Below are positions 1 to 8,826 of a stretch of DNA of 64,000 nt, one piece after another (the first letter of the stretch is position 1; each line of letters starts with the position of its first letter). Source of the stretch: Spirosoma profusum (GTDB lineage: Bacteria > Bacteroidota > Bacteroidia > Cytophagales > Spirosomataceae); NCBI RefSeq assembly GCF_014699005.1, contig NZ_JACWZY010000009.1, positions 1 through 64,000 of the forward strand, written 5' to 3'. The notes under the pieces are model-generated. The model worked only from the letters and a program-made list of their open reading frames with translations, made no database searches and was not told the DNA's origin. Made by a program: the position numbers and the translations under genes.

Positions 1-377
1 CGGGTAATGTGGCCGACAACAACAAAAATCTCTTACCAGAACTCCTAGCCGATTTACAAGGACATTGTTTTGGCGATTGTGGCTACCTGACCAGCCTGTT
101 TGCTGACTTCTACGCTCGGGGTTTGCAGTTGGTCACTAAACTTCGAGGCCGGATGAAAAATACATTGATGCCCTTAGGTAACAAATTGAATCTGCGCAAA
201 CGGGGGCTGATCGAGTCGGTCAATGACCTGCTAACTTCGGTCTTTGATGCAGAGCATACCCGGCATCGCAGTGCGATTAATGGCCAGCTCAACGTGTTAG
301 GCGGTTTGATCGCCTATTGTTTTTACGATGATAAGCCTTCCATTGTCGTGCCTGTCCATAAACGCCTTTATCCATAA
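1..377 (+). mobile_element. IS982-family transposase, C-terminal part (cut by window edge)
   Basis: The frame is open from the first base, so the 5' part lies outside the window; the GTG at 9 is not a real start. About 124 residues remain. They match the end of IS982-type DDE transposases: a FGDCGYL block, then TKLRGRMKN, then RKRGLIESVND, an E-H-T-R-H-R-S motif (conserved catalytic-region residues of this family) and a terminal KPSIVVP. Stop TAA is at 375-377. The element's right end must lie just beyond, near 380-397, and abuts the 3' end of the gene on the opposite strand, which seems truncated by it. Whether the copy is active cannot be judged from this fragment. Confidence 0.85.
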
Positions 378-383
378 TTCACG

Positions 384-1724
384 TTAATTATAAATCCCAT
401 CGGCAAGCTTGAATTTACTGACCCACTGGCCGTCTTCTTTATGCATAAACGTTAAATTATTCAAGGGGTAAAAATTGCTGCTGGCCGGTACACTTTTAAT
501 GATCACAAACCGAGCATTGGGATGCCCTTCTAGCCTAAAGGTAGCATTGGCCTTTTCCTCAAACTGGCCATTGATTCGATTAAAAAAGCTATGGATCAAC
601 TCGTGCCGATCTGGAAACTTTTTATGGGTGGCTTCAATCGTAGATTTTGCCTGACCTACATTTCCTTGTTGTACTTCGATGGCCGATTTGATTAACCAAT
701 AGTCCAGATCAGCGTTTCCGCTGTCTGTCAACTCGGCTACAAACGGCTAGATCGTATACTCGTTTTTCTCCATGGTGAAGAATTCCAGTAGGTTTTCCAG
801 TACAATCCGTTTATGTTCCGTTGCTAAAGGCAGGTGCTTGTATTGTTCATAAGCCGCTTCTACTCCTTTCGATTGATAGGTTTTATACACCTGACAAATT
901 GGATTTTGAGGAATGAGTTCATAAAGGGCATAGGATTTACGGCCATTTTTCAATAGGGAATGGAGGGTGGTTTGGTAGGAATTTACATAGTCGCCAGAGA
1001 AATAAAAGCAGATGGCTCCCGTCGTAAGATTGTTGATACTGGAATAGATCGTGTGTCGGCCTTGAGCAGTCTTTTTACAGATGTCGGTAACTACCTCCAG
1101 GCTTGGCGACTGGTTTTTTAAGATAGTTTGAGCAATCGGATACCGCCAGCAAGACGTGCTATCCGCTTTCCCATAGATGTCAAAATTGGTGGAGACCTGG
1201 AAGGGGGAATTTTTCAGAATTCGGCTGCCAGTTGGGCTAATCAGCGCAAAATGACCGTGCCGGTCGGCCAAGTGCATCTGGACACTTCGGAATCCAAACT
1301 GAAACCAGTAGGTTTGGAAGAAAGAAACGACTTGCTCTACTGTTTTGAAATTGGCTAAAATATAGCTTAGCATAGCCTTGTCGCCTTGGGGAAATTCTTT
1401 TTTCAAATACATGCCCTTGACTGGATACAAGTCTGTCGCATTAAAATCAAAGGCTAAGCCCGCTTCATTCATCCCGCCCGCAATTTGCGTGTTTTCTCCA
1501 TTTTCAGGTTTGTCTTTTGACAAGGTGTAATAGCCGAATTTGACGCCCTTCTTTTTGGGAAATACGTTGATGTAGTTGTAAAAACTGAAACTGGCATCTT
1601 CATTATTGCCAAACCACACATGGCCCTTCCGGTCCATTGCACTAACAATCGTACAAGCAAGCCCTTGGCAGGGGTTTATTAGGCACAGGGTTAGTAGAAC
1701 TAAAGAAGCTAGTTTTATTTTCAT
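384..1724 (-). pseudogene. Secreted choloylglycine-hydrolase-like Ntn hydrolase, split by an in-frame TAG and truncated at the 3' end
   Basis: The first 325 codons encode a signal peptide followed by Cys24 (LACTIVSAMD). This Cys would become the N-terminal nucleophile after cleavage, as in linear-amide C-N hydrolases (penicillin V acylase/bile salt hydrolase fold). An NNED motif follows near residue 40, as expected for the family. A TAG at 747-749 ends this part. Reading on in the same frame gives 121 more residues: a helical TPR-like stretch, then a beta-rich stretch resembling the start of an AMPK/CBM48-type domain that stops at 384, beside the IS982 end. This suggests one roughly 450-residue protein broken twice, by a nonsense change and by the insertion. 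The N-terminal catalytic part could still be made and secreted. Confidence 0.72.
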
Positions 1725-2237
1725 GGCTTTTCAGATGGATTGTGAGAAAGTCGCCGTGGAAACCGTCTATCCATGAAAAGGTTACAGAAGTTTTTATGTA
1801 GTGTGCGTATATTGCTTCTTTCTATAAATGGGTATGCCAGCCCATGAGCGTTCTAGTATTTAAAGTCAATGCTTCAATACGTATATTCTGAAAGTAGGTC
1901 TAATTAGAAGACGTAATTTGACCCAAAAACCGCCCCATTTTTGGAGCAGACACATGAATACGCTTTTGTCTCACTTTGGAGGGTTTTGAGAGACACTAAC
2001 TTTCAACTATCTGTCCAACTCAATCAGGCCTATACGCTATCGTCCACAAACGAATGCCCGATCAAGTAGACTGGCCATTACCTCTTTCACAAACTGATTA
2101 GAAACTCACCCGGTGCTAGAGCCTCACAAGGCAGCGGCATTAGGCCTAATTCTAAACAGACAGCGGGGTTTGCCGCTTACTCTCCTGATGGGTCATCATT
2201 CGGTATATCTTCTGTACCCAGCTAGTCAACACTTGTT
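1725..2237. other. 513-bp gap without a gene
   Basis: No reading frame of convincing composition, no RNA gene and no strong inverted repeat was seen. It must hold the promoter of the minus-strand gene ending at 384 (its start is 1724) and that of the plus-strand gene starting at 2238. Confidence 0.5.
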
Positions 2238-3305
2238 ATGCAGAATAAAGCATTAGTAGTCGGTGTCAGTGGTATTACCGGCAGTAATCTGGCCCAACGG
2301 CTGCTCGACCAGGAGTGGACCGTGTATGGGCTGGCCCGTAATCCCGCCACAGAACTAACAGGATCGATCCCCATCGCAGCGGACCTGTTGCGAATGGATA
2401 GTCTGAAGGCGGCCTTGTCTGACGTTAGTCCCACTCACGTGTTTATTACCAGTTGGATGCGCAACGAAACCGAAGCTGAAAACATCCGGATAAACAGCCT
2501 AATGGTGCGCAACCTGCTGAACGCGGTCAGGTCAACCAGAACCGTGCAGCATGTAGCCCTAGTCACGGGCCTGAAGCATTACCTGGGTCCCTTTGAGGCG
2601 TATGCCAAAGCCGGCACATTACCCATAACGCCGGTACGGGAAGAACATCCCAGACTGGCCATCGAGAATTTCTATTACGCTCAGGAAGATGAAGTGTATG
2701 CCGCGGCTGAACGGGATGGCTTTAGCTGGAGTGTTCACCGGCCCCATACGGTGATTGGCAAAGCCGTGGGCAACATGATGAACATGGGCACCACGCTGGC
2801 CGTCTATGCGTCCATCTGCAAAGAAACCGGCCGACCCTTTCAGTTTCCAGGTTCCGACGCCCAGTGGAATGGGCTATCGGACGTAACGGATGCCCGGGTT
2901 CTGGCCCAGCATATGATCTGGGCTGCGACCACTGAGGCTACCCGTAATCAGGCCTTCAATGTGGCCAACGGCGATGTGTTCCGCTGGAACTGGTTATGGC
3001 AGCAGCTTGCCGACTGGTTTGGCCTGGAAGCCAGAGGCTTCGATGGGATGATACACCCCCTGCAAGCTGCCATCGGATCTGATGCGACGCTGTGGCGAGC
3101 TATAGCGGTCAGCCACAAGTTGAAAGAACCTACGCTGGAACGTCTGGCCTCGGCCTGGCACACGGATTTGGACTTGGGCCGTCCCCTGGAGGTAATGACG
3201 GATATGTCCAAGAGCCGCAAGCTGGGTTTTACCGTTTACCAGGACACGCGGGATTCGTTCGTTGATTTGTTTGTCAGGCTTCGGCAGGAGAGGTTAATTC
3301 CGTAA
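2238..3305 (+). CDS. PRISE-type short-chain dehydrogenase/reductase
   Basis: The 355-residue protein begins with a Rossmann fold whose glycine motif reads GVSGITGSN, as in progesterone 5-beta-reductase/iridoid synthase-like (PRISE) SDRs. Further family marks are NFYYAQED near residue 138-145, with the catalytic Tyr, and SVHRPHTVIG near 165. Length fits the family (about 350-390). Such enzymes reduce the activated C=C bond of enones with NAD(P)H; the substrate here is unknown. It is a cytosolic, single-gene unit. The next gene, also an extended SDR, lies 221 bp downstream. It is intact, unlike several neighbours in this stretch. Confidence 0.82.
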   Translation: MQNKALVVGVSGITGSNLAQRLLDQEWTVYGLARNPATELTGSIPIAADLLRMDSLKAALSDVSPTHVFITSWMRNETEAENIRINSLMVRNLLNAVRSTRTVQHVALVTGLKHYLGPFEAYAKAGTLPITPVREEHPRLAIENFYYAQEDEVYAAAERDGFSWSVHRPHTVIGKAVGNMMNMGTTLAVYASICKETGRPFQFPGSDAQWNGLSDVTDARVLAQHMIWAATTEATRNQAFNVANGDVFRWNWLWQQLADWFGLEARGFDGMIHPLQAAIGSDATLWRAIAVSHKLKEPTLERLASAWHTDLDLGRPLEVMTDMSKSRKLGFTVYQDTRDSFVDLFVRLRQERLIP

Positions 3306-3526
3306 CGATATCAGGGTATATCCGCAAGCCTGGTTTATTTTTTAAGCAGCTCAAAGGTAGGTGTAAACAGATCACTCCATAACGACGTAGCCTACTGAGT
3401 GGTAATGATCTTGTTACGAGCCCTACAGTCACTATTTAAACGAATCATGATCAAATCGGGCTAAAATAAAATGCGCCAGCAAAATCGGTTAGCCACCGGA
3501 AAATTATCGCCTAATCAACCAAAACC

Positions 3527-4432
3527 ATGACTAAAAAGCGAGTATTTTTTACGGGCGGATCGGGCAAAGCCGGTAAGCACGTCATTGCCTATCTGCTCGA
3601 CCAGGGCCACACCGTGTTGAATGTCGATCTGATGCCCCTGGATTACCCGGGTGTCAATAACCTGGTCGCTGATATTACCGATTCTGGCCAGATGTTTAAT
3701 GCCTTGCGTTCCTACGCCAGCTTAGCAGAACTGGAACCTGGCTGGGGCGTACCCAGCTTTGATGCAGTCGTCCATTTTGCCGCCGTGCCCAGGATCTTAC
3801 TCAAACCCGATAATGAAACGTTCCGCATCAACACGATGGGAACCTATAACGTACTTGAAGCGGCCGTCAAACTGGGTATTCGAAAAATTATTATTGCCTC
3901 CTCCGAGACGACCTATGGCATTTGTTTTTCCGATGGCCAAACCAACCCGCATGTCTTGCCGCTGGAGGAGGACTATGACGTCGATCCCATGGACAGCTAT
4001 GGATTATCCAAGGTGGTCAATGAACAAACGGCCCGCAGCTTTCAGCGACGTTCGGGGGCGGATATCTATGCCTTACGGATCGGCAATGTGGTTGAACCCC
4101 ACGAATACGCGGAGTTGTTTCCTGCTTATTTTAGCCATCCTGAGGTGCGACGCCGGAATGCCTTCAATTACATCGATGCGCGGGATCTGGGTCAGATTGT
4201 GGATTTGGGTTTGCAAAAGGATGGACTGGGCTATCAGGTGTTCAATGCGGGCAACGATCACAACGGAGCCATTCTTCCCAGCCAAGAGCTGGCAGACCGG
4301 TTCTTCCCGGGGGTGCCCATCAGTCGGGCATTGGAGGTGTATGAAGCGTTGTTTTCCAATCGCAAAATCCGGGAAGTGCTGGGCTTTAGGGAACAACACA
4401 ACTGGCAAAAATACGTAGCCTGGGGGGCGTAA
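3527..4432 (+). CDS. Extended SDR, NAD-dependent epimerase/dehydratase
   Basis: The 301-residue protein has a TGGSGKAGKH dinucleotide-binding motif at the N terminus, an acidic residue ending beta-2 (VDLMPLD), the HFAAVP loop near residue 84-89, the SS(E)T stretch near 125 and the YGLSK active-site motif near 158-162. This is the layout of extended SDRs such as nucleotide-sugar epimerases/dehydratases. The substrate cannot be told. The start ATG follows an A-rich region without a clear Shine-Dalgarno site, as is usual in Bacteroidota. The gene is intact and stands alone, convergent with the secreted protein gene at 4684. Confidence 0.82.
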   Translation: MTKKRVFFTGGSGKAGKHVIAYLLDQGHTVLNVDLMPLDYPGVNNLVADITDSGQMFNALRSYASLAELEPGWGVPSFDAVVHFAAVPRILLKPDNETFRINTMGTYNVLEAAVKLGIRKIIIASSETTYGICFSDGQTNPHVLPLEEDYDVDPMDSYGLSKVVNEQTARSFQRRSGADIYALRIGNVVEPHEYAELFPAYFSHPEVRRRNAFNYIDARDLGQIVDLGLQKDGLGYQVFNAGNDHNGAILPSQELADRFFPGVPISRALEVYEALFSNRKIREVLGFREQHNWQKYVAWGA

Positions 4433-4683
4433 GGTACAACGGAGTTTTTGTCTAGTTGGCTACTGTGGCTGATACCGTAAGCTACGCATTGAGTTAGACA
4501 AATATTAAAACCAGCATATAATGAGAATACGTCTCTATTCGCCACAACACAAACGAACGTACATAGTAGAACAAGATGGGTAAAATAAATGCCCAGAAGG
4601 GCACCTAATTACAACATACATTCCAGGGGTTTCGTGAAAGGAGAGTGACTATTGCGCAACGCTGCCTGTGTTTGTTTATAGCA

Positions 4684-5190
4684 TTATTTATCAGATGATT
4701 TATGCGGTGAAATTAGTTGATTGATTAGGGTCATCTGCATCGAGACGATCTTCCATTCATCGTTTTTCTTTTCAAAAACATCAACTCTCCATTTATAATC
4801 AGTATCGCCTTTTTTGTATTGGCGAAAGGGTACAGTATAGTCTTTGTCAGCGAAAAGGGTTTCTTCCGTGTAGACCATAACTAGTGTAGGGGTTAGAAAC
4901 CGCACTTGTTTAACGTCAAATCGCAAGGAGGTTGGCTCTAAGCAGCATGGACCCAGCAGCTTGAAATGGGAAAGAATTTCAGGTTTACTTTTCCAAATTT
5001 CACCGACAAAATTGATCAAGGTTCCATCGTCCGTAAAATAACTGCTCAAGGCTTCCCAATCATGCTTATTCCAGGCAGTCTGTTGTTGTTGAATAATACG
5101 CCTAATGGCCATTTCATCTTTTTCATGGCTTTGGGCGAACACCGCCGTTGTCACAAAAGCGAATACACAAGCGAAGATGGTCTGTTTCAT
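4684..5190 (-). CDS. Secreted SnoaL/SgcJ-like (NTF2 fold) protein
   Basis: 168 residues with a signal peptide (about residues 1-19, ending VFAQ). The mature part starts with an amphipathic helix and the pattern AIRRIIQQQQTAWNKHD, followed by DGTLINFVGE. This is the typical opening of SgcJ/EcaC or DUF4440-type NTF2-fold proteins. It probably acts in the periplasm as a small-ligand-binding protein or enzyme of unknown substrate. It is the intact relative of the broken gene at 7908-8417; lengths agree (168 against 169 codons). The AraC-type regulator gene upstream on the same strand may control it. Confidence 0.75.
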   Translation of the reverse strand: MKQTIFACVFAFVTTAVFAQSHEKDEMAIRRIIQQQQTAWNKHDWEALSSYFTDDGTLINFVGEIWKSKPEILSHFKLLGPCCLEPTSLRFDVKQVRFLTPTLVMVYTEETLFADKDYTVPFRQYKKGDTDYKWRVDVFEKKNDEWKIVSMQMTLINQLISPHKSSDK

Positions 5191-5261
5191 ACGAGTTGTT
5201 TTTAGGACAAAACTAGCTCGGTAGGCTGCTCGCTGACTAGTACAAATACGACATTTTCACA

Positions 5262-6095
5262 TTAGTGAAATATGCCTTTCACGGCCAGGAAAGACTGCTT
5301 TTCAAACGCATCGGAGATTTGTTTAGGATTTGCATTAGCAAATACCTTAAAATCTCGGATCAAGTGCATCTGGTCGAAATAATGGCATTCGTAGGCTACC
5401 TGTGTCCAGGTAATGTGGGGATTCGTTTCCTTGAGCAACCACGCCTTCCCAAATCGAACCAACCGACTATAGAATTTTGGCGAAACCCCCATTCTGTCTT
5501 TAAACGCTCGTTCAAACTGGCGGTTGCTCATGCAGGCTTTTTTGACCAGGTCATCAATCTTGAGGGTGCCCCCGTACTTGATTAGTTCAGGGATAACATA
5601 ATCGATAGAAATAGGCTGTCTAATTTTAGAGAGTAGCGTGAACATAAATTCATCAGCCAACTTTTTCATCTCCATGAAGTCAGTGGTATTCCTTAAGGCG
5701 TCCAAAATAGCGGTAACGGCGCTTCCAAACACGGCTTCACCATCATAGTCTATGTGGATCATTTCCTGCATCGATTGTCGCAATAAGCGATAGAGCGTTC
5801 CGGGTTGAAGCCCGATCTTTATCATGAGGTGATTCGGCCCAATGGAGAGAATATGCCGTTCGGTTTGCGGTCCACTGATGGTGCAGGCATAAAGTGATCG
5901 AACTTGTTTTGTCAGGATGTCTTCTACTCTTGGCCTGTCAAAGGGATAAAATAAGATAGAATGTTCAGGTAAGGGTGGAAAAGGAAAGGATAAACTAGTT
6001 TTGCCATCATCGGTCACTGCCTGACCAATCATGATATTATTGACGACATGGCTAATTGCCGGATGAGGCACGAAGAATAATTGTTTATCAATCAT
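5262..6095 (-). CDS. AraC-family transcriptional regulator
   Basis: 277 residues. The N-terminal part (about 1-150) resembles the DUF6597-type ligand-sensing domain of Bacteroidota AraC proteins. The C-terminal 100 residues hold two helix-turn-helix units: KIDDLVKKACMSNRQFERAFKDRMGVSPK, quoted only in part here as ACMSNRQFERAFK, and the second recognition region around WTQVAYECHYFDQMHLIRDFK, with the family's typical Y-x-D-Q-x-H-x-x-R-x-F core. It would bind DNA near a target promoter and respond to a small molecule. The likely target is the downstream secreted NTF2-like gene (71 bp away, same strand). This is inferred from position only. Confidence 0.85.
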   Translation of the reverse strand: MIDKQLFFVPHPAISHVVNNIMIGQAVTDDGKTSLSFPFPPLPEHSILFYPFDRPRVEDILTKQVRSLYACTISGPQTERHILSIGPNHLMIKIGLQPGTLYRLLRQSMQEMIHIDYDGEAVFGSAVTAILDALRNTTDFMEMKKLADEFMFTLLSKIRQPISIDYVIPELIKYGGTLKIDDLVKKACMSNRQFERAFKDRMGVSPKFYSRLVRFGKAWLLKETNPHITWTQVAYECHYFDQMHLIRDFKVFANANPKQISDAFEKQSFLAVKGIFH

Positions 6096-6575
6096 AAAGA
6101 GATATCCTCGTATGCGTATCAGTCATGATAAGCAACTGTCAGCACGACCTGCAACTCGCTGATTTAGGCACTCTCCTTTTCCAATGCGAACTGTGTATTT
6201 TGTCGTGTTTTCAAGCTTGCCTAGTTGAAGATATAAAAACTTATCGTATTCAGAAGGATTATACCGCAAGCAGAGTTGTGCACCGGCAGCCTGTATATGG
6301 TTCACTCAATGTGCTTAGGCGTGTTGAATACAGGAAAGATTACGGGTACATCAGTATACAATCCATCTCGCCAAACGCTCCAACGTGAGACGAACGAGCG
6401 TTCATGTGTCTGTTTCAATATTAGGGCGTTTCTTTAGACGGAAGGCGATGTGCGCAGGTTTAAAAAGCCATGATTTTTGAGTCTTGACTTTTGAAAACCG
6501 CTGAATCGCACGCCTGGATTATGCCGTCGCTGTGGTTCGGCGTATGGGCTGGCGTTGCCAGTAGGTCAGACTCCT
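6096..6575. other. 480-bp gap without a convincing gene
   Basis: Short open frames exist on both strands (for example 6125-6388) but their composition is poor, they overlap each other and no family was recognised. The stretch holds the promoter of the AraC gene and the 3' side of the broken DUF418 gene. Confidence 0.45.
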
Positions 6576-7871
6576 TCAAGCCCATTCCAGCGGACCAAAC
6601 TGGTAAAATTGTAGCCAAATGGCACTGAAGGTCAGGTTAATAATCCACACTACAGCCACTACGTAATACAGTTGATGATAGGCTAACTTACCGTAATAAC
6701 CCAGTCCGTATCCATTGAAAAACAACGTGCAGCAAAGCGTTTGCAGAATGTAATTACTGAACGCCATCTGGCCAACGTTGGCCAGCGCTTTCAGTAGCCA
6801 CGGCACCACACCTGAGCGGTACAGTAGAATCACCAGACTGGCGTGACCAATCCCAGCTAGTGCCCGTTGTACATCATACCCCAGCGCTGGGATAATCCAT
6901 TGTTGAGCATATTGAGCTGGATCAAGCAGCCGCTGCTGCATCAAAAACATACCCACTGCGCTCAGAGGTAAGCCGATACTGTAACTGCCCAGCAGGCTAA
7001 GCCAGTAGCTTCGGGTAGAAAGTTTGGCCGAAAAGAATCCCCATTTGAACAAGGCCATCCCCAGAAACATCATACATAGATTATCCCACAGGGAGAGGTA
7101 CAAAATCATGGAATGTACTTGAATGTTTGCAGGCTCCAACGTTTTATACACCGTGCCGTAACCGGCACGCATCTTTCGATTGTGCTAAACCACGGCATTC
7201 ATGTCTGGCTTCGATTCCTTGATAACCTTCTCCCAGGCTTCCTTGTCTTTCTTCTGCTCAGCGGTCAGCTTTTGGTGCGCTTTTTCTACCGCAACGGCCT
7301 GTTGATACTGTTCATATTGGCTCCGAAACTCAAGTTGTTGCCGTTCTCTCTTTAGGGCATTGATCGATAGGCATATTAGCGAACAAATCAGTAACTGGCG
7401 GGGCTTTAAGTTGCGGAAGGGAAACAGGAACAAGGCACAGATGGCGTAATCGAATAGGATATCACCTACCCACATTAGTACATATTCGTGAATGACGCCA
7501 AACAGCACCATCCACAACAGTCGACGATAAAGGAAATCGGCAGCACTTCCCGGATTGGCTTCTTCTTTGCGAGTAGTGAAAATCAGGATACCCGCCCCGA
7601 ACAGCATCGAAAACAAGGCCCGCATTTTGCCCTCAAAGAAGATGGTCATCACCCCATAGACATTATAATCGGTGCTGCCGGGGCGCAATAAAGGCTCATT
7701 TTCGAGGGCAAAGGCACGGCCAAAAATGGGAATATTCGTCAGTAGAATCCCCAGTAGGGCTACTCCCCGCACGATGCCGATGGTCTTGATTCGTTCAACC
7801 TGAGAAATTGGACGGGACGTTAGACTGACGGGAGTAGTTGTTTCTGATGAAACAGCTTGTGAAGTACTCAT
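6576..7871 (-). pseudogene. DUF418-family membrane protein split by an in-frame TAG
   Basis: Residues 1-228 (7185-7871) contain the N-terminal DUF418/YeiB layout: a V-R-G-V-A-L-L-G-I-L helix, a FEGKMRALFSMLFGAG motif and further membrane helices. They end at TAG (7185-7187). In the same frame the sequence continues as HNRKMRAGYG and then the family's second half: FLGMALFKWGFF, several membrane helices and FSNYILQT before a final helix. The two parts give a normal length of about 431 residues with one lost codon. No frameshift is present. The protein would be an inner-membrane protein of unknown transport or signalling role. It is read as a recent nonsense pseudogene. Confidence 0.8.
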
Positions 7872-7907
7872 GTTGCAGAATGAGTTTGCCGTATCAGGTT
7901 ATACCGT

Positions 7908-8417
7908 TTATTCGGAAATAGGGATTCCCGGTTTTATATCTACATTGTGATAAGAGACAATTTTCCAAACGCCCGCATCTTTGCTCAATACTTGTAATAA
8001 ACGGGTATGGAGTTGCCCCTTGGCGTCAAGCTGAAGTCGAGCCGGAATCCCTTCTTTCGCAAAGCCGGATACTTGGCATAAGGTCTCTAAAAGGGCGACA
8101 TCGGAGCGGACAAATTTTATAGATACAATTTTTTGTTTTAAAACCGTATTCTTAAAAAAGCTTTTGAAAATAACATCGTGCTGATCCAAAAACGCTTTAT
8201 GCCCTTAGAAGAACATGCCCCCAATATTAGTAAAGGTGCCATCGGAGGAAAATGACTGGGAGTATGTCTGGGCATCCCCCTTATTCCAAGCCTGATCTTC
8301 CAGTTGGATGATGGTTTGAATGGCCACCGAGTCTTTCGCATTTTGGGCAAGAAGGCGGGATGAATGAAGGATCAACATAAAAACCAAGGCTCCTCGGATG
8401 GCTGAATATAGTTTCAT
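7908..8417 (-). pseudogene. Secreted SgcJ/SnoaL-like protein split by an in-frame TAA
   Basis: The start chosen (8417) gives a signal peptide, MKLYSAIRGALVFMLILHSS, ending LLAQ. The mature part AIQTIIQLEDQAWNKGD then DGTFTNIGGMFF parallels the intact relative at 4684-5190. A TAA at 8205-8207 follows GGMFF. In the same frame it continues GHKAFLDQHDVIFKSFFKNT, which is the expected next block of the family, and runs to 7908. Total length of 169 codons equals that of the intact relative. The lost codon could be explained by one base change (for instance GAA to TAA). It is the third gene in this stretch with a single nonsense lesion. Confidence 0.78.
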
Positions 8418-8485
8418 GCTTATTGGGTTTATATAAATCGTAGTACGTAAGCTACCAAACGGAATACCCGCCACCTATACTTTTT

Positions 8486-8502
8486 TAGTTAACGGTTAAC
8501 TA
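8486..8502. promoter_or_regulatory. Perfect 17-bp palindrome, possible operator
   Basis: TAGTTAAC-G-GTTAACTA is a perfect 8-bp inverted repeat with one central base. It sits about 70 bp upstream of the start of the broken secreted gene at 8417. Its size and symmetry suit a dimeric helix-turn-helix repressor. No cognate regulator is adjacent; the AraC gene is 2.4 kb away. Confidence 0.4.
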
Positions 8503-8758
8503 GTAGGAAATCCTAATTTATGCAATTAAACGTCTTATAATCAGGGTCTTAATTTGCAGAAAAATTATTATCTGATAAACGTAAAGCTAGCCACTTTATG
8601 CATTCATTCGTAGCATTCGGTTTCTCATCTTGTCCCAACATAAGCCGCCGTATATAGTAGGACAAAGAATTAGACTTGGAATGATAGTCTCCGACCAGTA
8701 ACCCCTGATCTTTAGATTCTCACGAAATCGCTCCTTTTTGTGAGAAGTAAGGAATGTC

Positions 8759-8808
8759 GAACACAGGTATTTCTGAAGCGGATTTACTCTTCAGAACTAC
8801 CTGTGTTG
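8759..8808 (-). terminator. Terminator hairpin of the efflux operon
   Basis: Arms 8759-8778 and 8789-8808 pair over 20 bp with one or two mismatches and a 10-nt loop. The hairpin begins 18 nt past the RND gene's stop, at the end of the three-gene minus-strand operon. Confidence 0.7.
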
Positions 8809-8826
8809 AATTTGACGCATATCAGA

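Larger units (their letters stand above)
8475..8826. other. 352-bp gap: palindrome, then terminator
   Basis: It holds a short perfect palindrome near its left end (8486-8502) and the terminator hairpin of the efflux operon at its right end (8759-8808). Between them no gene is seen. It marks the border between the decaying left stretch and the rest of the window. Confidence 0.5.

Noticed and set aside
1725..2237. A remnant gene in the 513-bp gap
   Set aside because: All frames are broken and no known domain pattern was found in any of them.
6125..6388. A possible 87-residue gene in the gap before the AraC gene
   Set aside because: Poor composition, overlap with a frame on the other strand, no family seen and no clear start region.
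384..8417. TAG recoding (for example pyrrolysine) as the reason for the in-frame stops
   Set aside because: TAG also ends normal genes here (glnS at 16751, the OmpA gene at 32512), one of the three stops is TAA, and no pyl genes or special RNA structure are visible. Nonsense decay is simpler.
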